A DNA stretch of 64,000 bases from positions 28,638,001 through 28,702,000 of the forward strand of contig CM049400.1 of the NCBI GenBank assembly GCA_026929865.2, in the 5' to 3' direction. The DNA comes from Hyperoplus lanceolatus (taxonomy: Eukaryota > Chordata > Actinopteri > Uranoscopiformes > Ammodytidae). Both the position numbers and the translations under genes were made by a program. Shown piece after piece: positions 37,831 through 50,672 of the stretch. The notes below the pieces were generated by a model that worked only from the letters and a program-made list of their open reading frames with translations, was not told the origin of the DNA and searched no databases. Position 1 is the first letter of the stretch. Each line of letters opens with the position of its first letter.

Positions 37831-38746
37831 TAGGTGAGTCAATCTATGAAAAAAAGGGCTTAACCCCAAACAAATTGATACAAAAGGTTTTTCAATGGAT
37901 TCTAATAGTATGTGGTGTGCTGAATAACATACTAAAAGTATACCAAAATATACCTCCCAGAAAGCCTTCATTTCCAAGATGGCGGCCGAAATGGCGGCGG
38001 GGAGCTTGAAATGGCTATATCTCAAATTGAAAAAATGTTGTAAAGGAATTTTCAACTAATTCTGGTACCTCTGGACATGCTTACGAACATACTAAAAATC
38101 TAGGAAAATACACCTTCCGGAAAGGCTTCATTTTCAATATGGCGTCCGATGTGGTGGCCGGCCAAGCTTAAAAAGGCTATATATCTCAATAGAAAAAGAT
38201 TATTCAAATGATTTTTCATTTGATTCTGGTACCTACAAATATGCTTATGAACATACTAACAATCTAGGGAAATATACTTCCCAGAAAGGCTTCATTTTCA
38301 TAATGGCGTTCAAAATGGAAAATAATGTTTCAACTGATTCTGGTACCTCTATACATTAAGAACGGGCAAATCTAGGTAAATATAACTGCTAGAAAGGCAT
38401 CATTTTCAAAATGACTGCCTGTAAGCTTACATTGGTTAAATGGTTAAAATTGGTTAATATTCAAACTAGAAAGGTGGTGTTGGTGTTGAACAACATAAAT
38501 GCCACACTTATTGTGGTCTTTATTCATCATCATCTTCGGGCTCCTCTGGAAGAAACTTGTTATAGCCATTTCAAGCTCCCCGCCGCCATTTCGGCCACCA
38601 TCTTGGAAATGAGGGCTTTCTGAGAGGTATATTTTGGTATACTTTTAGTATGTTATTCAGCACACCAAATACTAATAGAATCCATTGAAAAACCTTTTGT
38701 ATCAATTTTTTGAGATTAAGCCTTTTTTAATAGATTGACTCACCTA
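37831..38746. mobile_element. Foldback element with about 187-bp arms
   Basis: Arms 37831-38019 and 38561-38746 are inverted complements at high identity, starting TAGGTGAGTCAATCTAT on the left. A 3-bp repeat CAT (37828-37830 and 38747-38749) may be the target duplication. The core holds diverged tandem units sharing GAAAGGCTTCATTTTC and CTGGTACCTCT, about 110-165 bp apart. Each arm contains a YY1-like site (AAGATGGCGGC at 37976-37986; AAGATGGTGGC, inverted, at 38594-38604). No protein is encoded. A 3-bp duplication would suit PIF/Harbinger, but the evidence is thin. Confidence 0.8.
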
Positions 38747-38749
38747 CAT

Positions 38750-41700
38750 TGATATGTGGAGATCACATCTTGTCATGAAGGAAAACTCTTGACAAATAAC
38801 TTTATTAATAATTAATTTCTACTTGAGTAAACCTTAAAGAAATGTTCACAATTATCATAAAATGTTAAACTTAAGCTATACTCTAGATGTTATATAAAAG
38901 CACACACACTATAGGAACAACTCCTTGCCAAGTTTATGGCTGTAATAACTTATCTCTTGCTTCCATGCTGCATGATGTACAACATAAAGCAAATAAATGG
39001 TTACAGCGCTGCACACAAACATGAGCACGTACACACACAAGGTTGCTGGTGAGAATTGGGTGATTGTCCCCGTCTCACAGATCAAATACCCTGACAGGAG
39101 TAGATTCCTCCTGGCTTGATATAAGATCAGTGTCACTGAGACCAGAAGCTTTATCATCCATCACCACAACAAGCCAGAGATTGAAGACTGATAAGAAAAC
39201 TCATAACACTGATGTCATATCACAAGGAGTAATTTGCAAAATCAACTTGATGATCCTACGCTCATGAAGACAAAACAAAAGTATTTGGTTTAATGAAGAA
39301 ACACACTTCAATTGAAAAAATAAAGCTTATAATTCATAAATACCGACTATTGATAAAAAACACGTAAACCGTTCTCCGCTTGAAGAACTGAAAAATGCTT
39401 CACCATGCATGGGTGACTCCATAGTCCAGAGGATTACCTTAATTTGTTCTGACATCTTTCCCAACTGGATGACTCAGAGGACACTACGGTGACATTTGGT
39501 AGGTGCAATGTTATGGCCAGGTAGCTACAAAAATGTACTCAGTATTTAATACATGACCCGGAGCTGCCAAAACAAATTATATCAGGACCGGAGATCCAAA
39601 ACCAAACCAAACTGGGCTCCAGCTCTGCCTTGATTGGAGACAGAGCTGAAGTTCTCAGACCTGGCTTTCAGCCTAAACAGCACTTTATCAGGCTCCACTG
39701 ACCTTTAAAAGCTGGAGTGTTTTGTTTAAGGGGCAAATACATGGCCAAATCCAGGATGGTGTAAAATAAGAACAATGTTGTTTGTCACAATGAGTGTGAC
39801 ATTTGGAAAACGTGAGGTGGGGTTGAACTTTGTGGAGTTAAAGACTCCACAGTTTAAAATTACAATGGTGTGTGTTGTGCTGAAATTCAAGCTGAAATCA
39901 TACATTTTTAACAAACCAGTTATTTAACAAAGGCAGCATTTTCAGACGAGTGTCAGCACCTTAGCTTTTGTTCACTCTGATCATTAATTCATCTGTAAAG
40001 GGATAACTGTGAGCGGGATATTGGAAAATAATACACAGTTTACTGCTTAAGACCCCACTAAGAATAATGGAAACAAATTTGAATGTGCATCCTTGATCTG
40101 CATAAAATAATTAACACTTGACCCTCTCTATATGGGTCAAAATGCAGACCTACAGTACAGCAGTCCTGGAGTGAGGAGGAATTCAGTGCCTTGTTCAAAG
40201 TCACTTAAGAATATGAGATGCATGAACCTGGATACTGAGGAGGAATTTTTGATGGAATTGAATACAGATGTGTTATTGCAATCCACAAATCCCATTTATA
40301 CATGCATGTGTGTGTGCGACTGTGCGTGCTCCTTAACCCCTATGTCACACCTGTTACCTAGCTCAACCCCTGGCTCAGGGCAAGGGGGAGAGGTCAAGGG
40401 TCATGGTGTCATGTGACACTTCCTCCACAGGTCTGTTTAGCAGCCCACACGTACACATGTGTTCTATCAACTAAGGAATGATCCAGTATTTATGTCATTC
40501 TCTCCCCCAAACATGTGATGTCAGATTCTCATTGGACAGGACATCAAACACGCTTTTGCAATTGTTTCTGATAATTGTGTCCGATCGATGCTTTTAATCC
40601 AAGGGAGTTTATCTCAATTGGCATAACTGTGGGATTTTTTTTGGATTATAATCAAAAACATTTAAAGTTCAGGAAAAGTGTTTTCATGCAAATTCTTATG
40701 AAAAAGCTGTGGACTACTCCTACATAATTAATTCAATAGACCAAAATACAATAATTCCTCAGGAAACTAACATTAGTACTTGGAAATACATGAGATGATA
40801 TCTAAAGACAAAAAACACAAAATGGCTTACTATTTTCAAATCCACCAATAACATACAATGTTTCAATGACAAAATGATAAATGGAAGTGTTCAATGCTTC
40901 CGAAAGACAGATTTTCTACGTGTTCATAGTCATACACACACAATGCACCCATGCAAAATTGAAAGATTAGAATTTGTTTCATTGTTGATAACTGGCACCT
41001 GCGTCCTATTCCTATCTTTTTGGTAAACAAATAGTGATAAGCCTGGGTTCAGGTGAAGCTCTGGGTCGTTGGTCTTTCCGGCAAACAGAAACTACTTTCA
41101 TCCCAGCTCCCAATGCCAAGGGACAGATATTTAACGTCTCACTACACTGTCATTTCACAAAATGCCTCAAGGCCGGTGAGTCACCGATGACATTCCTTTA
41201 CAACACAAAAAGAGTCTATTGTAAATGGAAAAAAGTTGATATGTCACATTTATGACATATCTTTTTCTAACACGCTGCCGTTACAGCACAGATCAATAAT
41301 ACCACAGCTGAATGTTTGGGATCGGCAAACATAGAGGTGATTGGCAAATATAATACAAGTTGACTGTTGAGCAGCTGACATGATGGAATAACAAATGCAC
41401 GCATGAAATGTTCTGATCATTTGAGGCATATATTTCACTATTGTCAGACCTTATCTATTGAGGAGACAGTGAATCGCAAAACAGCCCTGTGAAAACCAAA
41501 AAACCAAGAACACCACAGCGGCAGCACCATGTTCATTTTGCTCTCCAGTCCCCACAAAGAATGTCAGGTATGTAAACAATTCAGAAATAAAGGAAACAAT
41601 TGGACAAAGATTTGTCCCACACAGTTTGGAGACAGGCATCCGCGGGGGCGCTTATCACGAAGGCAGATCTGAAATCTCTGCAAATCCGCCTCCACGTCCT

Positions 41701-43369
41701 CTTTCAAACAGGTGAAGAAGAAACAATGTCGGACGCCTATCTTTGTTGACACTGTCAACTCGCCGAGCGTTAATCAAAACAAGAGCAAGTAACAACAAGA
41801 ACTGACAACTGTGGTCCCACGTGAGTGCACAAAGAAGATCTCATTAATGTGGGTATACGTGCTTCGGCTTTCACTGGCCTCAACATGTGACACTGACTGG
41901 AACTCAAGTATGTTTGACTTTCACAAACAGGTTGGGTTCAATGCTTTTGACATTTAAAATCTAGTCAAATCTAGATGAGCAATTAGCTGACTGACATACT
42001 GTACAATGCTGTGCCCTTGTGTCCTTTTCACTCATACACCTACAGCTGAGAATGATTGGTCAACTAATTGATTAGTCCATTGACAAAAAAAATAATTGGC
42101 AACTATTTTCATTATTGACTAATGAGTCACCATGTGCTGGTTCCAGCATTTTGAAGTTTTCTTAAATGCATGATGGCAACATAACATCTTTAGGTTTTGG
42201 ACTATAGATACAGTTTTCAAATACATTTCAGATGAAAATGTAATGGCTATTTGTTTTAAGTGTACCTTTAATGTTGTTCTTGCATGCAGTATGGTGCCTA
42301 CCTAGATCAGAATAAACTGAAACCATCCTACACTGTAGATTTGACTATGCCTTATCATTCAAACCGCAGTATAATTCGCTCTGACACCTACCTAGACCTA
42401 CTGTAGACTGTCTTTCATACGACCTAATATTTAATTTGCTGATTCGCATGTCGCCTGCATTCAAAATCTCATTTCTGTCATCGCTTGTCAGAGCCTTCAT
42501 GCTCCATCTACTTTTTATAGGTGTCAATGACCGGCAATTTGGAGAAGCAATTTCTCATATAGCAAATGAAACACGGTGCTGGTTCTAGTATATTGTGTGA
42601 TATAAAATACTGTGGGCTATAATTCCAGTCTCCCTGTAGAGATAGACACTTATATTTATGACATTCTTCCAGTAAAATGATTACTACTAGCATCAAAGCA
42701 GACAGCGACAGCTCATTTATGTCATAGGTTAAGTATGACATGGCCCAGTCTAGTGTTTACAGCTTATCGAGGGAATAATAGTGATCACTTTTTCTTGACT
42801 GTATTTAACACAAGACAGCCTAATTCTAGGATGCACTAGCACCTGTTTACAAGTATGGGGTATTCTAGGAAAAAACTGCTTTAAATAAAATATTATTTTA
42901 AACTAACTCCAATCTAATAGGCCTAGTTAAAGTCTGCAACAGGGAATATTTAATGTAAGCCTATTTATTTTTCTTTCTATCTATTTTTTTTCTACTTCAA
43001 AAAGAAAACTCCAGTAGGCTAGTAAATGTTTGACCAGACACCCATTTGGTGGACGGGTTAGGGAAGAAATGTCTTTTTAATACGTTTATTGTTGTTGTAT
43101 ATTACCTGGTAGAGCTGTAAATGTCTGTCCAGCAGGTAGGAGGGTAACAATGCAGGCAAAAGTACAAACGCCCACGTTCCTTCCCTACGTAGACCTATTA
43201 CTGTATTAAATTAACATTAGATTTGTTATAATAGGCTTGTCCCACTGGTTCCCTTTAAGAAACCGCTGGTGGTCCCTGGACCCCCGCTTGGTTTGAAGCA
43301 CTAACTTAAACGCTGCCTTTCCCATTTAGTAAACACTGAGAAGTTGTCTCTTGCAGCCTTGCTATGGGC
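38750..43369. other. Non-coding sequence, mostly unique
   Basis: No gene recognised. A worn hAT-like remnant is listed at 42052-42140. Otherwise there is AT-rich sequence with short open frames only. Confidence 0.45.
42052..42140. mobile_element. Worn remnant of the ATTAATCG hAT family
   Basis: The stretch GTCAACTAATTGATTAGTCC followed by AATAATTGGCAACTATTTTC resembles the end region of the hAT MITE at 4977 (ATAATCGCCAACTATTTTGA). There is no partner end or target duplication, so this is an old fragment at best. Confidence 0.35.
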
Positions 43370-44110
43370 TCGTTTCCAGAAAACCAGTTGTGCGCCAAAC
43401 CAACTTTTGAGTAAAGCCCAAGAGCAAGCAGCATCATATTTCCCCCAGTATGTTAGCCCTCACTCAACTTATGACAGCAGCGGCTAGTTGTGTTATAGCG
43501 TTACAAAGCCTGGACGGCAAGCACTCCCGTTTTTTTCGCTAGACATTCAATTCGGCGGAAATGTAGAAGAAGACGGTTAGCAAACTTCTCCTCTGTCTGC
43601 TCATCCCTGGACGACGTGAACTGCGTGTATTTTTTACATTTAGCGCTAACTCACGAAGTTGTTAGCTTCTTCGTAAAGACACGACATTCCCCCCCGTGCT
43701 GTACAAACTGGAACTTGGCAGCCGAAGGGAAACTGACGAGACTTGTGGCTTGAAGACACTTTCAATTTGGGAACAAAAAGGGAGCCCTTTGGCGAACTTT
43801 TCCATACCTTGCAGACGCTGAACAGCTCCCCGTCGAAACTACCACTTCTCGGCAGCCATAAATCCCGAATTTGACAATGTCGTCCTCTTTCAGGAATTGC
43901 GAGAAATCCGAGTGTGTGTAGCGCAACTCTTGCCAGAGCCACTGCCAGTGATTTTTCGCACTCGACTCTTCAGTCACTCTAGTCTCTGCGTGGCTCCAGT
44001 AACAGCCGCTGCAGTTTTTTCCACAAGCCCCGTCGCGAGAGTGCGCACACTGGGAGACTGGGCAGGCAAATAGAACCGCGGGCTCGCGCATTCTACCATG
44101 CACACCAAAC
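43370..44110. promoter_or_regulatory. CpG-rich stretch, candidate promoter or first exon
   Basis: CpG density is clearly above the surroundings (for example GTCGCGAGAGTGCGCACAC and AACCGCGGGCTCGCGCATTC near 44030-44100). No repeat ends are seen. On the minus strand a sequence reading GCGTCTGCAAG is followed by GTATGG (about 43814-43819), which could be a donor. A minus frame is open from 44121 to 43762, but its peptide is not recognisable and GC-rich DNA often stays open by chance. I read it as a possible CpG-island promoter with a non-coding or short first exon. Confidence 0.35.
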
Positions 44111-46419
44111 AGTGTGTGCAAGACAATAGAGGGTCAAACCAACATACAAATCTAACCTGTATAATAATATGTAAAGATGTTCTTCTGTTTACCCCATTTG
44201 AGTCCTGTATTGTGTCACGTTATGAAATAAGAGCTTTGAACTCAATCTTCTGCAGCTGTTTAAAATTGTAGGTTATAATGAGCTAAGGCCAAAAAGTTAG
44301 AAGTATAGGCCTAAGTGGACCTGGAGTTATTAAAACTAAGGCATTGCTCAATATATAAGGCCCTTTTCATGACAAATATGTCAATAGCCTCACATGCAAT
44401 AACCTTAGTATCCATTACGGGAAAGTGTCAATGTAGTGACTAAAATCTACTGACTCTAAGTGCAGTTTGAAGCGCTTGTGCTTTAGACATGGTGTTACTA
44501 TTATAAACCATTGCCCTTTACAATCTCCACAATGGGTTAAATTAACATACATCCATATGTGTCTGAAAACTGTGATCATTTGCACATGTATAATCATGCT
44601 CACACTTGCACAATTGAACTGCTCTTATTTTTAAACAAATTGCACATTTGTACACTACCCGTAAGTGAAAATAGCTCTACCTCCTCCATCAACTGTAGTC
44701 ATCAAAATGCTTCATATTACTGTGACAGCAATAATTACAAGTAACCCACATGTAGCTGTTTATATTTCAAGTACAATTTTGACAGACATGATTTTACTTG
44801 TAATGGAATATGTTTACATTGTGATATGGATACTTTTTCTCGAGCTAAAGATTTGTCTTCTTCTTCCATCACTATCCATCACCTTGTCAGTTTAATTGCA
44901 TTGTAACCTCCCCTACAAATGCATTACAATTCTATTCTAGGGTAAACTATACAGCACTCTGTGTCGTATGTGTTCATCCCAATGTTATTTATGTTAATGC
45001 CAAGCTCACTGGTGATGATGATAAATGATGAGGTGCAGACTTCAAAGCAAATTTGATTTCAAGTAGTTCCTATTACATAAAACCATTTGTGTAAGTATGT
45101 AAATATGGAAAAAAGACAGCTTGCATCAGGAGGGAAGCAAACAGATGTGCAGTACAAAGCCACCGTGAGCGTGTGTGCATGATACAGTTATTGAGAAGCG
45201 ATGAGTGTAGTAGTCAGGGTATTTTACCGGTGTGACATTTCTAATGAGGTATAATGAAAAACCGAAGAGGAAATCCCCCTGTTCTGCAGCTGCCTTCAGG
45301 GCCTATTGAAATATTCTCTTTGTAATTAAAAGCCAAGTGCCAAAGTTCTTCTTCCTGCTCCGAGGATAATGTTTGGTTTAAGATACCTACTGCTTTTGTA
45401 ATTAATCCAACACTTATTTTTATTTTTTTTGTCAGTGCTTTGAAAACGATGTTACAGACAAATTAGACCATACCCAGTGATTTCTTTTCTACAGTAAGTC
45501 CAGCAAAAGCAAGCAATAGACTGTATCTTTCAGGCATGCTTCAACAATAGTTTTGTCTGTAAAATTTGAGTTCTAGAACTTTGTTTAAATACTTTATGAG
45601 GGGAACCTGAAGGCAACACAGGTTTGGGAATAGGAGGAGCTGAGCTGAGAGGTTGACATATGGGAATCACTCAAGTTTTTTTGCACATTCCGAGCATTGT
45701 TTCCTCCTACTCCCTGCCCGAGTCCAGGGCACTGAGGCCAAGGATTTTCCAGGGCTGAGGGAGATGATGGATTAAGGAAGAGGAAGGATGACTCGCATTA
45801 AGCTCTCTTTTTTTTTGCCTTTTTCAAAAGCAATTATCTCATTTTCAAGCTTAATAAAAAATAGTTAAAGGGGTATTCTGTACTTTCGAGATGTCACTCT
45901 GGGCTGTGTATGATTATCCCACATCCCATACCTGCAGGAGATTGCCATTTTGTCTTCAGAGATCACCAAAAGAAGGAGCAGAAGAGGAAGACTGCTCATT
46001 TGAAGAAGTCGACTTTTGCATCATATGCTGGAGCTGTTAATCTAAGAAGCCTTTCCCTCAGTTTTGAGGTGTTTTGAGATAATTGAGGATATATGGTTTA
46101 AGTAATGTCAAAAGAAAAAATATCAAGAAATATCAAGACATAGTTTTGGTTAAATACAGGTGGACAACTCTGCAGAAGGGACAACATCACATTTTAAAAT
46201 AACTGAAAGAGGAGTCAATAAAGTAAGTCAAAATGCCTTAGGTAATAGTTAAAACATATTGGAGAGCATGCAGTATGCCAATTTATTTTGCTGTATCACA
46301 AATAATTTAAAAAATGTCATCAAATGTATCACAACGTTTTTCAAAATAATCAATATCCAACACTTTGAGGAAAATGTAATTCTCAGAAAATGTAACATAG
46401 TTGAAACACAATCAGTGGT

Positions 46420-46422
<3 letters not shown>

Positions 46423-46466
<44 letters not shown>

Positions 46467-46555
46467 TATGTGTGTCTGCATGTGTGGGTGTGTTTATCAG
46501 TGTGGTGTGTGTGCGTCTGTGTGTGCGTGTGTGTGAGTGCGTGTGTGTGTGTGCG
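46423..46555 (+). repeat. TG microsatellite, interrupted
   Basis: Pure (TG)n from about 46423 to 46462, then a longer impure stretch (TGTGTGCGTGTGTGTGAGTG and similar) to about 46555. Open frames across it in several phases are products of the repeat, not genes. Confidence 0.95.
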
Positions 46556-47438
46556 CCTGTGTGTATTCCAACGGATGTTAACTTAAGAAAGTCACACACA
46601 GTGACACACCATCATAAAAAAAGTCATTACATGACATCATAGTCATGTCCTCACAAAACACATATATGCTTTACTTTGTGCTTATTCTTTGGAACTCTGT
46701 CCCAAAAAGTGTGAGAGAGAGAGACAAGACCGCATGACTCAGGGGCTCGGCTGGAGCAGAAGTAGTAATGTTTGAACTGACTCACATCAACGAGAGCTAG
46801 AAAAAAAAATCACATTGTCCCTGATGGGAATGATGAACAAATGTTACTTCTCCCTTTTCTGGAAGTAGGAGAAACTCGCTGACCCTTCAGGACAGACAAT
46901 AGAGAGCAAACCATGAAGTATCCCTTTGGTGACGCTCTGTATCTCACACACAACTGTTTTTGAAAAGGTACCTCCAAGTAAGTGATAGATATCTGAATAG
47001 GGGTTGAATTTATAGAATATCCTACTTGTACAGAAAAAGTTTAACAATTGAGTTTAAATGTACTACTACTTAAAGCTACTCATTCACAGTAAATATTCAC
47101 CACTTCCAAGCAGAAACGGAGGTCGACAGTGGCCTTCAGCATCGACTCACTCAACTGAATACTGTATTGATTAAATAAAGGGACGGGTGTGTGTAATCAG
47201 AAAAGGAAATCAATCACTTGTTCTCCCCTATAGATTGGTAATTGGCCCACATAATAAGGCAAATATACAATGCCCACTGCTCTGACCATGCCTGAGTACA
47301 CCAACAAAAATGTAGCACATTTTGACCATAATAGTCCAAACAGAAACCATTCAGGACCGGTGAGTGCCAATTCAGCACATGACGTCTGACTCATCCTTTC
47401 TGCTGTGAGTCAGTCCCTCCCTCTGCTGGTCCAGGATC

Positions 47439-47461
47439 TGTCTCTCTCTCTCTCTCTCTCT
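47439..47461 (+). repeat. CT microsatellite
   Basis: A short pure run of TC dinucleotides, about 23 bp, in otherwise mixed sequence. Confidence 0.9.
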
Positions 47462-47765
47462 GTTGGCTTACTCTCTCCTAATGTCAGCCCTCCACCCAAC
47501 AGACGAGCAGGAAGCCAGCCAAGGATGCATGCAGACATGGCCCTTATACTGAGGAGGAAGGGGACTGTTTTTATTTCACTTGGGTCTTTCTTTTGAGAAG
47601 ACAAAGACTGGGTGGGTGTGATGATGGCGGGGAGAATGGAGGGCAAGTCGAAGGGCATGAGGGACTGTAGCAAAGCCAGACTGTTTTTAAACAATGTCCT
47701 AAAATAGATTTGCACGGACATATTTGCAGCTCTGAGTTGGGTTAAATGGATCAAAATCGGGATTT

Positions 47766-48104
47766 AAAGGTGGAGTCAGCGATTCTGGAGAATTATTGTT
47801 GTCAATTTTTTTTTGTCAAAATCAGTGAATATATCCTCACGATCTGATATGATACTGTCATTACTGTGTGTGCTGAAAAAATTCCTTGGCCTAGGCTCTG
47901 TAAACTCGTATTCAAACAAAGGGTATGTAAACAAAGAGGTCCACCGTACACACCCCGTTTAAAGAGCCTTGTGTATAAACTGTGGATTTATTTTCAGCGT
48001 GCACACACAGTATGGACAGGTTGCAGATTGTTAGGAGAATGTTCACTGATTCTGACTAAAGTGATTTTGACAACAAGCATTCTCTGGAATAGCTGACTCC
48101 TCTG
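47766..48104. mobile_element. TTAA palindromic MITE, copy 1
   Basis: Left end TTAAAGGTGGAGTCAGCGATTCTGGAGAA. The right half is the diverged inverted form (GATTTTGACAACAAGCATTC, then GCTGACTCCTC). The inner arms read AGTGAATATATCCTCACGAT and its inverted partner. The element is a long imperfect foldback with no coding capacity. Three other copies lie at 50461, 56617 and 61499. The left TTAA suggests a piggyBac- or Kolobok-type mobiliser; the right end has lost the motif. Confidence 0.8.
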
Positions 48105-49731
48105 TAAAACTCCAGGTAAAATGTGATAAAAGTATGAGTCATTACTCATCCTGTTTCCCCCTCACAGCTTTATGCCAACATCAAAGCAAAAAAAGGCTCC
48201 ATCTAAGCTCATTATACAAATGAGCTTTGGGGCCCAGTGCAAACACCAAGCAATGAACATGTGAAAGATGATCCCAGAAGTTAAAAAGGTAAACAACTCT
48301 AATAAGCTAGTGAGGGCCTCACCGGTCACAGAAGCTCTACTGAATGTGTTTTATGTCCTGTAGTAGTACAACTAACACATAGGATGTATTCATATATAGC
48401 CTCCCCAGCATCATAGCTCTCTAAGGATTCTCATATCGTATATACTACTAGATCCATGCAATTCTGTACAGAATCCACAAAAATGGCTTGGCAATTTGCA
48501 GACCTTTCCTGCTATGGAGGTTGGCAGTGTTTTTTTTGTGTCAATTTTCTATAGGGATAATCACCAGAAAATGTAGATAAACACATTCACGTCCTCCTTG
48601 GGATGAAGCCTATTTACGTTGGTGACCCCTTGACTTTTCCTCTGGTGCCATCATCAGCCTCACAGAGAAGTCAGTGTAGTATGAAGTCCACTTTAAAATA
48701 TAAATCATCACTCATATTAATTTCACAAAAATATTATTACTAGACACAAGTTGGCATTCAATGAGCTTACCGGTTGTAAAACTTCAAACTTTCATAATGA
48801 CTTTTGAATTGCCAAAGTCCTCTCCACGCTTCATCAATTGGCACAGGGAATCGTGGCTAGCAGAAACATTCCCCCAATGTCCACACTTATTATCAGTATC
48901 ATAGCAGCCAGCCATTGAGTATTATAAATTCACTTTATAATCCGACCTACTCTCCTGTGGGAACTGAACATCTGGTGGGGAAATCGTTGGATATAACACC
49001 GTGACACATGCGGCCATTGTGGACGGAGGAAGTCTCAGCTGGCAAAGAGGAAACGGGCATCAGTGAAGGGAAACAGGAAAGGCTTATAATATCAAGTCAG
49101 ACACAAGTACAGTAATACAGTATGTTAGCAACTTGATAGTGTCTGCAATCTAAGCTAGTTGGCAAGCTATTGATAAGATAAATGGGAAGATTCATTTTAA
49201 AAGTCCAAGCCAATTGTAATATATAAATCAGGTTTTCTACAATTTGTTCCTCATTCATACTCAGAAGCCTAGTGCAAAAGCATGATAGAGTAGGTTGTTG
49301 TTTCCCAAAGTTGCGTGTGGCTCAGAGGCAGTCTTTTGTGTCTCTTCCCAGGGTCTGTTAACTCAGAACCGCTGTTCAATTAACTTTATCAAACCAAAAT
49401 CTATGCCTCTAATAAGGGATAAGCTTCATAGTTAAATTTCATTTAGTAGATTGACCTCAAAACTAGGCTGTCAAATGTCATCACTCTGTCCTGACAGAAA
49501 AGCCTGTACTGGAAAATACAGCGTTTACTGTAAATTATTAAACTATGAGCTTTAATATTTATATTGCAAGTTTTAGACATGTCATCAAAGAGGGATCGTT
49601 TTTAAAAACCGTACAGTGGCTCTTATATAACCGCACTAAGATTAAAAAAAAAAACTCTTCCTGGAGAAGATGAAAGGAGAAAATATCTAGGGCAATGATA
49701 AACAACTGACTGCTCACGTGATGTAAATACA
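48105..49731. other. Non-coding sequence downstream of hmg20a
   Basis: No gene recognised. About 48585-48690 (TTGGTGACCCCTTGACTTTT) recalls a common dispersed fish repeat, but I cannot mark its limits. Confidence 0.4.
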
Positions 49732-49737
49732 TTTATT
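49732..49737 (-). terminator. Candidate poly(A) signal for hmg20a
   Basis: Minus-strand AATAAA followed within 25-30 nt by GT-rich sequence (ACGTGAGCAGTCAGTTGTTT). It is the clearest AATAAA I noticed on the minus strand between the hmg20a stop and 49.7 kb outside the LINE. If used, the 3' UTR (or a 3' intron) would include the MITE/L2 insertion at 50461-52117. Confidence 0.25.
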
Positions 49738-50672
49738 GAAAACACACAAACAACTTTTTCACACAGGAGAAACAAAAAAAAAAGAAATGGCACATGTTTT
49801 TTCTTCAACATAGCATTAAACAAAGAAAGATTGTTCAACAATATCTCAGATATGGCAAATACAAACCTACAGACACATTTTTTTTTTCTACAAACAAAAC
49901 ATGGTTATTAACTTAACCGTTTGGATATTGTTGTGGAAGAATTTGCTCTAAATGGACGGTGAAGACAGACTGAAATATTTCTTGTCTCCTCATCGGAATA
50001 CTTAATAAAAACAAAATACAGCTATATGAGTAAAAGAGTGAGCAGACTTTTTTTTTTTAAATATGTAAAAAATAATAAATAATTATGAGACGATACATCA
50101 TCTTCACCTAACATCACCTTAGCAGTAATACAAAGTAAAAGGAATAAAAAAGATGTTTTAAAAAAATCAATTGGGATGACAGATCGATTCCGGAAGATTC
50201 ACTGCCCAGGAGCGGCCTCTACTAAACGTCACTGTGAGTCTCAATCCATCAAATCGGTTGGAGTCGCTCCAATTATCTAGGGCAAATGACAGCAAAAGAC
50301 ACTCATAATTCATTCGCGGCAGAAACAATGAAAGGCGCTATAAATAAATGGACCTTGAGGTGAAAATGCAAAATTGAGTCAAACCGAATTATCTTCACAA
50401 TGTTGCATCGTTGGATAGACTGAGAATCAAATGCGAAGGCTTCATTTTAGGCACATTTAAAAAGGTGGAGACAGCGATTCTGGAGAACGCTTGTTGTCAA
50501 AATCACTGTTTGTCGAAATGAGAGAATATCTCCTCATGATCCGCTACCTGTCCTTTGTTTAGATACCATTTCTTTACATACCACTTTACAGAGCCTAGGC
50601 TGTGCATTAACACTTGTTCTTTTTTGAACAAGGTGTGTACGAACAGGTAGCGGATTGTGAGAAGATATTTCT

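Larger units (their letters stand above)
44111..47765. other. Non-coding sequence with simple repeats
   Basis: No gene recognised. It holds a TG microsatellite (46423-46555) and a short CT run (47439-47461). The stretch starting GTTAAAGGGGTATTC at about 45867 resembles a MITE end, but no matching right end was found. Confidence 0.45.

Noticed and set aside
37831-38746. CRISPR-like repeat array
   Set aside because: Core units are diverged, unevenly spaced and enclosed by inverted arms; this is a eukaryotic foldback element.
43762-44121. 119-codon minus frame in the CpG-rich stretch
   Set aside because: The peptide is unlike any family I know, and GC-rich DNA often lacks stops; I keep only a regulatory hypothesis here.
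45867-46260. Possible MITE beginning GTTAAAGGGGTATTC
   Set aside because: No inverted right end or target duplication could be found.
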